Assembly (NCBI RefSeq): GCF_019453995.1 | Contig: NZ_CP075587.1 | Coordinates: 1,612,001 to 1,676,000 of the forward strand | Source of the DNA: Candidatus Rhabdochlamydia oedothoracis | GTDB taxonomy: Bacteria; Chlamydiota; Chlamydiia; Chlamydiales; Rhabdochlamydiaceae | Direction of reading: 5' to 3' | DNA length: 64,000 bases | Shown: one piece after another, positions 26,024 through 33,376 of the stretch | Layout: the number at the start of each line of letters is the position of its first letter | Position numbering within the stretch: position 1 is the first letter of the stretch | Position numbers and translations under genes: made by a program | Notes under the pieces: model-generated | Database searches by the model: none | The model's input: the letters and a program-made list of their open reading frames with translations, nothing else | What the model was told of the DNA's origin: nothing

Positions 26024-26944
26024 GAACCTATCTTGAATTAAATTTACTGTTTTAAAGATACTTGCCGACTTAAGAAATTCATCCAATATCCCAGTAGTCC
26101 AAACATTAATAGTCCGTTCCAATATATTGCCTTTCTTTCCCAGCGCACTGTAAGACGACGGAAGCATGTCTTTAACCAAGAAATCGTTCTCTCAACGACC
26201 CAACGTTGCTTTTCAAGTTAGCAAATGCCTTTTATCTTATATCCCTTGGTGTTTCTTTTCCGAGCTATCAGAGGAAAAACCTCATGGGAAAGAACATCGA
26301 TACGTGTTTGCTCTGAGTCATAACCTTTAGCTGCTTCAAGTATGGGTACTTTTCCCTGATTCCATGCTTTTTTAATGAAGGGAATGACTTTCCTAAGCAG
26401 AGGAATCACTTGTTTTTTCTCATCCCCGGATGCTGATGTAAAAGTGATTGCAAGAGGCTTTCCTGATTTTTCTACCAGTAAATGCGATGTCACGCCTTTA
26501 CCTTTGTAGCCATAATCAACTTGCTCTCCTCCTCCGCGTCCGCTGGAAAAAAAAACCATCTACAGAGAGTCTCTGGACATCAATACACTCCAGTTGTTCG
26601 GCAAGCTTAAGCAGCTCTTCTAAAAATTGATCTAAAAATCCAGCAGATTGCATTCTTCCAAGCCATGCGTGTGCTGTTGAGGGATGAGAAAACTCCTTGT
26701 TTCTAGGTGCATCTTTCCAAGGAGCTCCTGTCCGAAGCACCCAGAAAATAGTATTCACTACAGGTCTCCATGGCGCTAATTTTCTTCCATAATGGTTACG
26801 ATTTACCCATTTTTCCATTTGAGGTTCGAGTATTTTAAACTGTTCTTCATTTAATCCTTGCTTGCTCATGTCATCTGTCTTTAGTTAAAAAATAAAAAGA
26901 TCTGGTATCATAGCGAAAATTTATATTCAATTCAAGATAGGTTC
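26024..26944 (-). mobile_element. IS5-family insertion sequence with split transposase
   Basis: Perfect 16-bp ends GAACCTATCTTGAATT and its complement bound about 920 bases. On the minus strand, from 26869, frame A codes 117 aa (MSKQGLNEEQFKILEPQMEK, then GAPWKDAPR: DUF4096-type N-domain). Frame B (from 26559) continues RGGGEQVDYGYKGKGVTSHL, then KGYDSEQTRIDV and IARKRN, and stops at 26218. The expected end (KQRWVVERTISWLKTCFRR) lies beyond that stop, to about 26045. The A-to-B shift falls on a run of nine T (coding strand), which could be programmed slippage as in the IS427 group, but the later nonsense codon makes the copy defective. Confidence 0.85.
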
Positions 26945-27045
26945 ATCCACAGAAACTTAAATATATATAATTTTTTTAATTTACATCAAAAAACTGTTAA
27001 GAATGTTTTTATCCTTATGGACCTCAGTTTTGGGTTTTAGTCAAT

Positions 27046-27198
27046 AGATTTCTTGCATAACCCCTTATTTTAAAAGCTTTCATTTATAGATTCCTATCTT
27101 AACAAAAGCATTCCCAGCTATATCGCTCAAACAATCATATCTCACGGATTAAAATACTTTAAAATTTTAGATTGCTGATTGGTTATGCAAGAGATCTA
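27046..27198. repeat. Possible 153-bp miniature element
   Basis: TAGATTTCTTGCATAACC at the left and GGTTATGCAAGAGATCTA at the right are inverted repeats with one mismatch. No coding frame lies between. The surrounding 26950-27240 stretch is otherwise AT-rich with no gene. The TTGCATAAC end resembles the edge of the 36-bp dispersed repeat. Confidence 0.5.
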
Positions 27199-27242
27199 AT
27201 AAATAATCCCCAATTACTCTACACAAGAAATATTTCTAAGAT

Positions 27243-27370
27243 GTTTAGTCCCAAAGTGTGATGGTAGCCTTTAGGCAAGGTCTCTCCTTGTGTTTGATTG
27301 TTAAAAATCACAATAGAGATTCTTTCATCGCCTGCCTATTCTTTTTTTAATTCTTCTGTGCACTTCAAAC
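27243..27370 (-). mobile_element. IS30-type left-end remnant
   Basis: GATGGTAGCCTTTAGGCAAG through the terminal repeat matches the intact IS30 copies, including the first transposase codons. Upstream the match stops abruptly at TTTAGTCCCAAAGTGT, the same junction found near 5.1 kb. The two short remnants therefore descend from one truncated, copied form. Confidence 0.75.
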
Positions 27371-27423
27371 TTAAAAAGATATATATAAGATATTAAACCA
27401 TTTACATTAAAAACATATTATAG

Positions 27424-27854
27424 TTATTTAAATCTATATTGATAAAACAGCTTGATCTAAGGCTTCGGATAAATTAGCTACAGTAGGTAAAAGTTCTCGG
27501 ATTTTCGTTTTCATATTGGCCCAATATTTTTCGATAGGATTTAAGTCAGGTGAATAAGGCGGGAGAAAGAGCATTTCATATCCACTTTCCTCTATCAATG
27601 TTCTAGTTGTCTTTGATTTATGAAAGCTCGCGTTATCGAGAATCAAAACTTGGCCATGAGTCAAATTTGGAATCAATTCCTGTTTTAGCCATACATTAAA
27701 TAGATCCGTATTGCAAGTTTCTTCAAAACAACATCGGTGCCAGCAATTTCTTCCCTTGTAGTGCTGAAATTAAACTCTGTCTACCAAATCGTTTTCCTGA
27801 AATTCCTCCAAATATTTGTTTTCCCTTCGCGCTCCTCGCATATTGCCTATGCAC
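27424..27854 (-). pseudogene. IS630-family transposase fragment (C-terminal half, frameshifted)
   Basis: On the minus strand, QYARSAKGKQIFGGISGKRF runs into a frame break near 27725. It then continues as LIPNLTHGQVLILDNASFHK and FLPPYSPDLNPIEKYWANMK, the DDE core of IS630/Tc1-type transposases, ending QAVLSI. The N-terminal half is gone, cut off by an IS5-type remnant. It is a different subgroup from the two other IS630 copies in the window. Confidence 0.8.
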
Positions 27855-27859
27855 ATATT

Positions 27860-27985
27860 AGAGCTCTTTCAAAACTAGGAAATAAAAAAGCCCTTGTATA
27901 AAATAATGCCCTTAAAAATACGTAAGGGCATGATGAAATTTGAAAAAGCAAAAAGTTTAGACAACGAGAAATTCCGAAGATTAAC
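27860..27985 (+). mobile_element. Truncated left end of the IS5-family element seen at 14.7 kb
   Basis: The first 126 bases, from the terminal repeat AGAGCTCTTTCAAAAC through the start-codon hairpin to the 15th or so transposase codon (EKFRRL), match the 14.7 kb copy base for base. The match then stops. It cut off the IS630 fragment on its left. Confidence 0.8.
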
Positions 27986-28034
27986 TTGATTTTGGAAATA
28001 AGTCACAAAGAGAAAAAAGCCCGAGGAGGCCGCG

Positions 28035-28196
28035 TCAATAAATTAAAAATTGATTCTCTACCCTTTGGAATAGATAAAAAGCTTTAGGTTGCCATATAGC
28101 CCCCTCATCCGTATCAGGTACGTAAGTTATTCCCATAGATCTAGCAATCAGATTCCATTCTTTTTCTATCTTTTTTAGATCTTGAAAACATGTATA
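28035..28196 (-). pseudogene. C-terminal remnant of an unidentified gene
   Basis: A minus-strand frame of about 53 codons, KKIEKEWNLIARSMGITYVP then DTDEGAIWQPKAFYLFQRVE, ends at a stop. It is truncated upstream by the IS630 copy. A GC-rich inverted segment (GCCCGAGGAGGCCGCG) just beyond its end may be an old terminator. I do not recognise the protein. Between 27986 and 28034 nothing else is visible. Confidence 0.4.
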
Positions 28197-28198
28197 TA

Positions 28199-29314
28199 GT
28201 GGTTCCGATTCAATCGGATAGAAAAATATTTGTTTTGTGTTAAGCTATTAAGCATGAAAAAAACTGACTCCTAGCCAGATAGCTGACTTAGAACACAAGT
28301 TAAAGCATCCAAAAGACTATTCTGAACAGAATAGGCTTTGTGTAATTTTGGGCTATGATGAGGGTATCTCAACAAAAAATCTTGCTAAAATACTCCGGAT
28401 AAGCCCTATCACTGTTCAGGAATACCTCAGAGAATATGATTCCGAAAATAAAACTAGAAGTAGCCCTCGAGGCGGTAGCAAATCAAAACTTTCACAAGAC
28501 CAAACAGAGTCTCTACTAAAACACCTACAGGAAAAGACCTATCTTAAAGTCAAAGGGATCATAGCTTATGTGCATGAGCAATATGGGATAAAATATTCCC
28601 GAAGTGGCATGACAGATTGGCTCATACAGCACGGATTTGCTTATAAACGTCCTAAAAAGATTCCTGGGAAATGAGATCCTGAAAAACAACGAATTTTCAT
28701 AGAACAATATATGGCTTTAAAGGAGACCTTAAACCCTGATGAAGAGATCTATTTCATAGATGCTGTGCATCCTGAACATCAGTCCCAAGCCGTATATGGA
28801 TGGATCAAAAAAGGCGTTCAAAAGACTTTGCAGACATGCAGGAAACAATTGCGATTGCATTTTTCTGGAGCTCTTTGCCTGACAGGAATGAAGATTTTTA
28901 CAGAGGAATATAAGACAGTTGATGCCGATGCAATGCTCGATTTTTTCAAGAAGCTAGAAAAACAGACAGAGGCTCGAATTATTCATGTAATTTTGGATAA
29001 TGCGAGATCAAACAAAAATAAGAAACTAGAAGAGTTTCTGATGTCTTCTAGGATTAAAGTGCACTATCTCCCTCCTTATTCGCCGAATTTGAATCCTATT
29101 GAACGCTTGTGGAAGATCTTAAGGGAAAAGACGGTATACAATCGATATTACGAAACGTCGGTGACTTTTTTTCAGGCAATGAGAGGATTCTTCTTAGAAG
29201 AGATACCGAAAATAACAGATATTTTGAAATGTAGGATAAACGACAAGTTTCAAGTCGTTGACTTGAAACTTGTCGTTTATCCTACATTTTTCTATGCGAT
29301 TGAATCGGAACCAC
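28199..29314 (+). mobile_element. IS630-family element, copy 1 (defective)
   Basis: Ends are GTGGTTCCGATTCAATCG and its complement, flanked by TA on each side as expected for IS630/Tc1 transposition. The transposase frame from 28254 is dead: its fifth codon after MKKT is a stop, and a TGA at 28672 interrupts IPGK-DPEKQRIF. The remaining parts are otherwise full (HTH SITVQEYLREYDSEN region, DDE core IDAVHPEHQSQAVYGWIKKG and LPPYSPNLNPIERLWKI). Its 3' end has been replaced by a 30-bp perfect palindrome (own entry), which changes the C-terminus and the right end. The intact relative is near 32.1-33.2 kb. Confidence 0.88.
29227..29289. repeat. Perfect 30-bp palindrome at the right end of IS630 copy 1
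   Basis: Arms AAATGTAGGATAAACGACAA...GTC and the exact complement are separated by three bases (GTT). The left arm is the normal end of the transposase gene; the right arm repeats it backwards and then joins a normal element end. The sister copy near 32.1 kb has only one arm, so this inverted duplication arose in copy 1. Confidence 0.9.
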
Positions 29315-29319
29315 TATAT

Positions 29320-29447
29320 ACATGCCATAATTGCACACAAAGAAGGGGTTGCTCCTTAAACGGAGTAGGTTAAACTCTCCAATATAAACGAGATTTTTTC
29401 AAATCTCAAAACCGCTCATTAAAGAGCAAAAAAATGAGGAGCAACCC
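29320..29447 (+). ncRNA. Candidate IS110 bridge RNA / structured leader, copy 1
   Basis: The 128 bases between the start of the element (ACATGCCATAATTGCACACA) and the recombinase ATG are non-coding and highly structured. An outer stem pairs GGGTTGCTCCT (29346-29356) with AGGAGCAACCC (29437-29447), directly before the ATG. Inner hairpins include GAGATTT/AAATCTC and GCTC/GAGC. IS110-group elements encode a bridge RNA in this position that pairs with donor and target DNA. Assignment is from position and structure only. The outer stem also covers the AGGAG ribosome binding site of the recombinase. Confidence 0.55.
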
Positions 29448-30491
29448 ATGAAGCATTATATTGGATTAGATGTATCAATGAAAAGAACTTTTATCTGTGT
29501 ATTAAATGAACAAGGTAAGATTGTCCATGAAGGTTCAGAAAAAACAGATCCTGATTTACTAGCAGATTATTTTTCCAAAAGAGATTTTCAAGAAATCGTT
29601 GTTGGCTTTGAAAGTGGATGTTTATCTCATTACCTAGTCACAGGATTTAGAAAAAGAGCTATAGATCCCCTATGTATGGATGCAAGGAAGCTGAGTACGA
29701 TTCTTGCTTTGAAAATAAATAAGACAGACAAAAATGATGCACGAGGAATCGCAGAAGCTCTTCGATCAGGTATGTATACACGAGTACACTGTAAGCCCCA
29801 AGATTCAGTAGAAAAAAGCATTTTGTTAGTTTCCAGAAGAGCGCTAATTAAACAGCAAACGCAGTTAAAAAATACTGTAAGGGGCTTGCTTAAAAGTTAC
29901 GGAATACGATTGGGATCTGTGGGATCCAAAAGATTTTCGTCTGTGGTTGTAAAGCAGATAGAAAAACAGGAAAAAAGTATTGTTCTGAGCATAACCTCTC
30001 TATTAAATACCTTTGATAAGGTAGTTGAGGAAGTAGAAAAACTGGATAAAGAAATGCTTAAGCTGGTCAGTCAAGATAAAGAAGTACAACGGCTTATGAC
30101 AATCCCTGGCGTAGGACCTGTAACAGCATTAACCTATAAAACAGAAATTTTTGATCCCACTCGTTTTAACGATTCTAAATCAGTAGGAGCCTATCTTGGT
30201 ATGACGCCTAAACAGTATGCCTCCGGAGAGGTGCAAAGACAGGGAAGAATTTCAAAATGTGGATCCAGTGAACTTAGATCTCTATTAGTTGAAGCCGGAA
30301 TAGTAATGCTGACACGAAGTAAGAAATGGAGCAAGCTAAAAGCTTGGGGATTAAAAATCATGAGAAAAAAAGGAATGAAGAAAGCCGCCTTAGCAGTAGG
30401 TAGAAAGTTATCCGTAATTATGCATAAGATGCTGATTGAACAAAAAGAATTTATTTACGGTGAGCCAAAGGCAGAGTCTTTTCAAGTTTGA
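29448..30491 (+). CDS. IS110-family recombinase, copy 1
   Basis: A 347-aa DEDD recombinase. The RuvC-like N-terminus has YIGLDVSMKRTF (Asp), VVGFESGCLSHYLV (Glu), and LKINKTDKNDARGIAEAL (Asp, Asp). The C-terminal Transposase_20 domain has MTIPGVGPVTALTYKTEIFD, and the serine-bearing GAYLGMTPKQYASGEVQRQG. All motifs look intact. The last four or five codons (ESFQV) and the stop codon come from the terminal repeat of an IS30 copy inserted at its 3' end. Copy 2 near 36.3 kb is almost identical. Elements of this family lack inverted repeats. Confidence 0.92.
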   Translation: MKHYIGLDVSMKRTFICVLNEQGKIVHEGSEKTDPDLLADYFSKRDFQEIVVGFESGCLSHYLVTGFRKRAIDPLCMDARKLSTILALKINKTDKNDARGIAEALRSGMYTRVHCKPQDSVEKSILLVSRRALIKQQTQLKNTVRGLLKSYGIRLGSVGSKRFSSVVVKQIEKQEKSIVLSITSLLNTFDKVVEEVEKLDKEMLKLVSQDKEVQRLMTIPGVGPVTALTYKTEIFDPTRFNDSKSVGAYLGMTPKQYASGEVQRQGRISKCGSSELRSLLVEAGIVMLTRSKKWSKLKAWGLKIMRKKGMKKAALAVGRKLSVIMHKMLIEQKEFIYGEPKAESFQV

Positions 30492-31613
30492 AGTGCACAG
30501 AAGAATTAAAAAAAGAATAGGCAGGCGATGAAAGAATCTCTATTGTGATTTTTAACAATCAAACACAAGGAGAGACCTTGCCTAAAGGCTACCATCACCT
30601 AACCTATGACCAAAGATGTCAGATTTATATTTTAAAAGCTAGAGGAGATACATCTAGCTCAATAGCAAACATTCTAAAAGTTCATCATAGCACTATTAGT
30701 AGGGAACTTAAGAGAAATAAAGGGCAACGAGGATACCGTCATCAGCAAGCTCAAGAAAAAGCATTTCTTAGAAAAAATTCTCAGCCCAATAAAAAAATGA
30801 CTCCTCAAATAGTTACCCGTATTGAAGAAAAAATCAAGTTGCAATGGAGCCCTATACAAATATCCGGATGGCTTAAAAGACATGGTAAAGAACATGTTAG
30901 TCATGAGACCATCTATAATCATATCTGGAAAGATAAACGACAGGGAGGACAGCTTTATAGAGAGCTCCGTCATCGAGGGAAAAAATATAACAAGCAGAGA
31001 AAGGGAGCTTCTGGAAGAGGGAACATGCCTGGTCGTATAGATATTAAGCAACGGCCTTGTATTGTAGAAAAAAAGACTCGTTTAGGAGACTGGGAACTAG
31101 ATACAGTCATAGGGGCAGGACATAAAGGCGTAATTGTATCAATGGTAGAAAGAACTTCCAAGCTAACTAAGCTCGCCAAAGTTTCTCATAAAACTGCAGA
31201 GGAAGTAAGTCAAGCGTTAATTGAACAACTTAAACCTATCAAAGATTTTGTACACACATTAACAGCAGACAACGGAAAAGAATTTGCCTATCACCAAATG
31301 GTTAGTTTCGAGCTAGAGACAGACTTCTACTTTGCAACGCCCTACCATTCTTGGGAAAGAGGCTTAAATGAGCATACAAACGGACTAGTTAGGCAATATT
31401 TTCCTAAAACACAAAGCTTTTTAGATACGACTTCCAAGGATATAGAAAGGGTGGAAACTTTACTAAATAACAGACCTAGAAAGGCTCTCAACTTCGAAAC
31501 TCCACTAGAAGTGTTTACGAGATTATCTACAAACATGCTATGCTCGGGTGCACAATAGATGTTTTTTCAAGTATTTATATGTTCTTTTTTGTGCACTTCA
31601 AGGTTGAAAGGGC
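30478..31613 (+). mobile_element. IS30-family element, copy 1 (complete)
   Basis: About 1136 bp with imperfect ends CTTTTCAAGTTTGAAGTGCAC (left) and the complement of CCCTTTCAACCTTGAAGTGC (right). It carries one intact transposase gene and lies inside the 3' end of an IS110 copy. A second copy with an identical transposase is at 43.4-44.5 kb, so this family was active recently. Confidence 0.93.
30545..31558 (+). CDS. IS30-family transposase, copy 1
   Basis: A 337-aa DDE transposase. It reads from a GTG start (MIFNNQTQGE). Residues about 18-65 form the helix-turn-helix typical of IS30 (HHLTYDQRCQIYILKARGDT, then HHSTISRELKRNKG). The catalytic core has DWELDTVIGAGHKG (first Asp), LTADNGKEFAYHQ (second Asp), and YHSWERGLNEHTNGLVRQYF (Glu). 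It is complete and has no internal stop. The amino-acid sequence is identical to the copy at 43.4 kb. Confidence 0.95.
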   Translation: MIFNNQTQGETLPKGYHHLTYDQRCQIYILKARGDTSSSIANILKVHHSTISRELKRNKGQRGYRHQQAQEKAFLRKNSQPNKKMTPQIVTRIEEKIKLQWSPIQISGWLKRHGKEHVSHETIYNHIWKDKRQGGQLYRELRHRGKKYNKQRKGASGRGNMPGRIDIKQRPCIVEKKTRLGDWELDTVIGAGHKGVIVSMVERTSKLTKLAKVSHKTAEEVSQALIEQLKPIKDFVHTLTADNGKEFAYHQMVSFELETDFYFATPYHSWERGLNEHTNGLVRQYFPKTQSFLDTTSKDIERVETLLNNRPRKALNFETPLEVFTRLSTNMLCSGAQ

Positions 31614-32060
31614 CCAGCTTAAAAACGCATTTTTTTAGAAATAAAAACATTAGGAAAAGTGACTAAAATTTTTTGCAGGAGAAAACCGAAGAAATAGGTA
31701 AAGACGACAAATGAGTTGGCTCTTAGAAGCCGTAATATACATTGTCTTGCCCATTTCATTTCGGATAGCATAATGGAGCGAAGAATCTAAAATAGTTTTC
31801 TTCAAAAAGACTCCGCAGAGAACCCTGGACTTATCTCCCGCATTAAACTTTGCTGTCCTAAGATCTTAAAAAACGCCTTTTATTTTGCAAGCAAAATATC
31901 GGCTCGGAGAGCTTATGAAGAATTAAGAGAATTTATATTCCCCTTGTGTGCAATTAGAGAACTCGTTTGCATTCAAATTAAGAGTTTGAATACATAAAAA
32001 TTTTTATACAAAAAGATAACATCTTCTTGCAAGATAGAGCAGTTTTTATAAAAAAACCTA
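31614..32060 (+). other. Degenerate stretch with a coding remnant
   Basis: No intact gene is present. From about 31796 to 31996 one plus frame reads DSAENPGLISRIKLCCPKIL then KNAFYFASKISARRAYEELR and stays open to a stop near 31996. It has no start site and I cannot name it. Bases 31843-31928 recur inverted at 38046-38131. The remainder is AT-rich. Confidence 0.4.
31843..31928. repeat. 86-bp dispersed repeat, copy A (inverted partner at 38046-38131)
   Basis: TTAAACTTTGCTGTCC through CTTATGAAGAATTAAGAG is found again in reverse orientation about 6.2 kb away, with a few differences around TAAGATCTTA/AATATGTTAA. It codes KNAFYFASKISARRAYEELR in both. The two copies bracket the IS630 copy, the 568-aa cargo gene, the IS481 remnant and IS110 copy 2. 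Confidence 0.75.
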
Positions 32061-32096
32061 GTTATGCAATTCTTAATTTGAAATCAAACTAGTATA
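32061..32096. repeat. 36-bp dispersed repeat (copy B)
   Basis: Reverse complement of the 36 bases at 13822-13857, with no mismatch. It lies five bases from the left end of IS630 copy 2. Confidence 0.7.
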
Positions 32097-32101
32097 TACT
32101 A

Positions 32102-33200
32102 GTGCCGATTCAAACGGCTAGCTTAATGGGATTTAAGTCAACGACTTGAAACTTGTCGTTTATCCTACATTTCAAAATATCTGTTATTTTCGGTATCTCT
32201 TCTAAGAAGAATCCTCTCATTGCCTGAAAAAAAGTCACCGACGTTTCGTAATATCGATTGTATACCGTCTTTTCCTTTAAGATCTTCCACAAGCGTTCAA
32301 TAGGATTCAAATTCGGCGAATAAGGAGGGAGATAGTGCACTTTAATCCTAGAAGACATCAGAAACTCTTCTAATTTCTTATTTTTGTTTGATCTCGCATT
32401 ATCCAAAATTACATGAATAATTCGAGCCTCTGTCTGTTTTTCTAGCTTCTTGAAAAAATCGAGCATTGCATCGGCATCAACTGTCTTATATTCCTCTGTA
32501 ACAATCTTCATTCCTGTCAGGCAAAGAGCTCCAGCAAAATGCAATCGCAATTGTTTCCCGGATGTCTGCAAAGTCTTTTGAACGCCTTTTTTGATCCATC
32601 CATATACGGCTTGGGACTGATGTTCAGGATGCACAGCATCTATGAAATAGATCTCTTCATCAGGGTTTAAGGTCTCCTTTAAAGCCCTATATTGTTCTAT
32701 GAAAATTCGTTGTTTTTCAGGATCTAATTTCCCAGGAATCTTTTTAGGACGTTTATAAACAAATCCGTGCTGTATGAGCCAATCTGTCATGCCACTTCGG
32801 GAATATTTTATCCCATATTGCTCATGCACATAAGCTATGATCCCTTTGACTTTAAGATAGGTCTTTTCCTGTAGGTGTTTTAGTAGAGACTCTGTTTGGT
32901 CTTGTGAAGGTTTTGATTTGCTACCGCCTCGAGGGCTACTTCCAGTTTTATTTTCGGAATCATATTCTCTGAGGTATTCCTGAACAGTGATAGGGCTTAT
33001 CCGAAGTGCTTTAGCAAGATTTTTTGTTGAGATACCCTCATCATAGCCCAAAATTACACAAAGCCTATTCCGTTCAGAATAGTCTTTTGGATGCTTTAAC
33101 TTGTGTTCTAAGTCAGCTCTCTGGCTAGGGGTCAGTTTTTTCATACTCAATAGCTTAACACAAAACAAAATATTTTTCTATACGATTGAATCGGAACCAC
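32102..33200 (-). mobile_element. IS630-family element, copy 2
   Basis: The element is bounded by TA on both sides. The end near the transposase start is a good match to the family end (complement of GTGGTTCCGATTCAATCG); the other end is degenerate (GTGCCGATTCAAACGG). The transposase gene is open throughout, so the protein could act even if this copy's damaged end limits its own movement. Confidence 0.88.
32110..33144 (-). CDS. IS630-family transposase (intact)
   Basis: A 344-aa protein from MKKLTPSQRADLEHKLKHPK; eight codons upstream a further ATG lies in frame but outside the conserved start. N-terminal HTH: NLAKALRISPITVQEYLREY. A second DNA-binding segment is RSGMTDWLIQHGFVYKRPKK. DDE core: IYFIDAVHPEHQSQAVYGWI (first Asp), HVILDNARSNKNKK (second Asp), LPPYSPNLNPIERLWKILKE (Glu/Asp site). 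The last codons (NPIKLAV) run into the damaged terminal repeat, so the C-terminus may be altered. Confidence 0.9.
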   Translation of the reverse strand: MKKLTPSQRADLEHKLKHPKDYSERNRLCVILGYDEGISTKNLAKALRISPITVQEYLREYDSENKTGSSPRGGSKSKPSQDQTESLLKHLQEKTYLKVKGIIAYVHEQYGIKYSRSGMTDWLIQHGFVYKRPKKIPGKLDPEKQRIFIEQYRALKETLNPDEEIYFIDAVHPEHQSQAVYGWIKKGVQKTLQTSGKQLRLHFAGALCLTGMKIVTEEYKTVDADAMLDFFKKLEKQTEARIIHVILDNARSNKNKKLEEFLMSSRIKVHYLPPYSPNLNPIERLWKILKEKTVYNRYYETSVTFFQAMRGFFLEEIPKITDILKCRINDKFQVVDLNPIKLAV

Positions 33201-33376
33201 TATAGTCGAAAGATTTTGACAATTTATGTATGCACAAAATTCAAGATAATGTATTTCTTTGCAAAAGAATAACTTCAGCGTTATTAGGGTATTTATTTTC
33301 GCGAAATTTTGCAATAAATAAGTCTTCGTATTCTTGTTTTTTAAAAAGTTGAATAATTTAATCTTAGGAAATAAAA

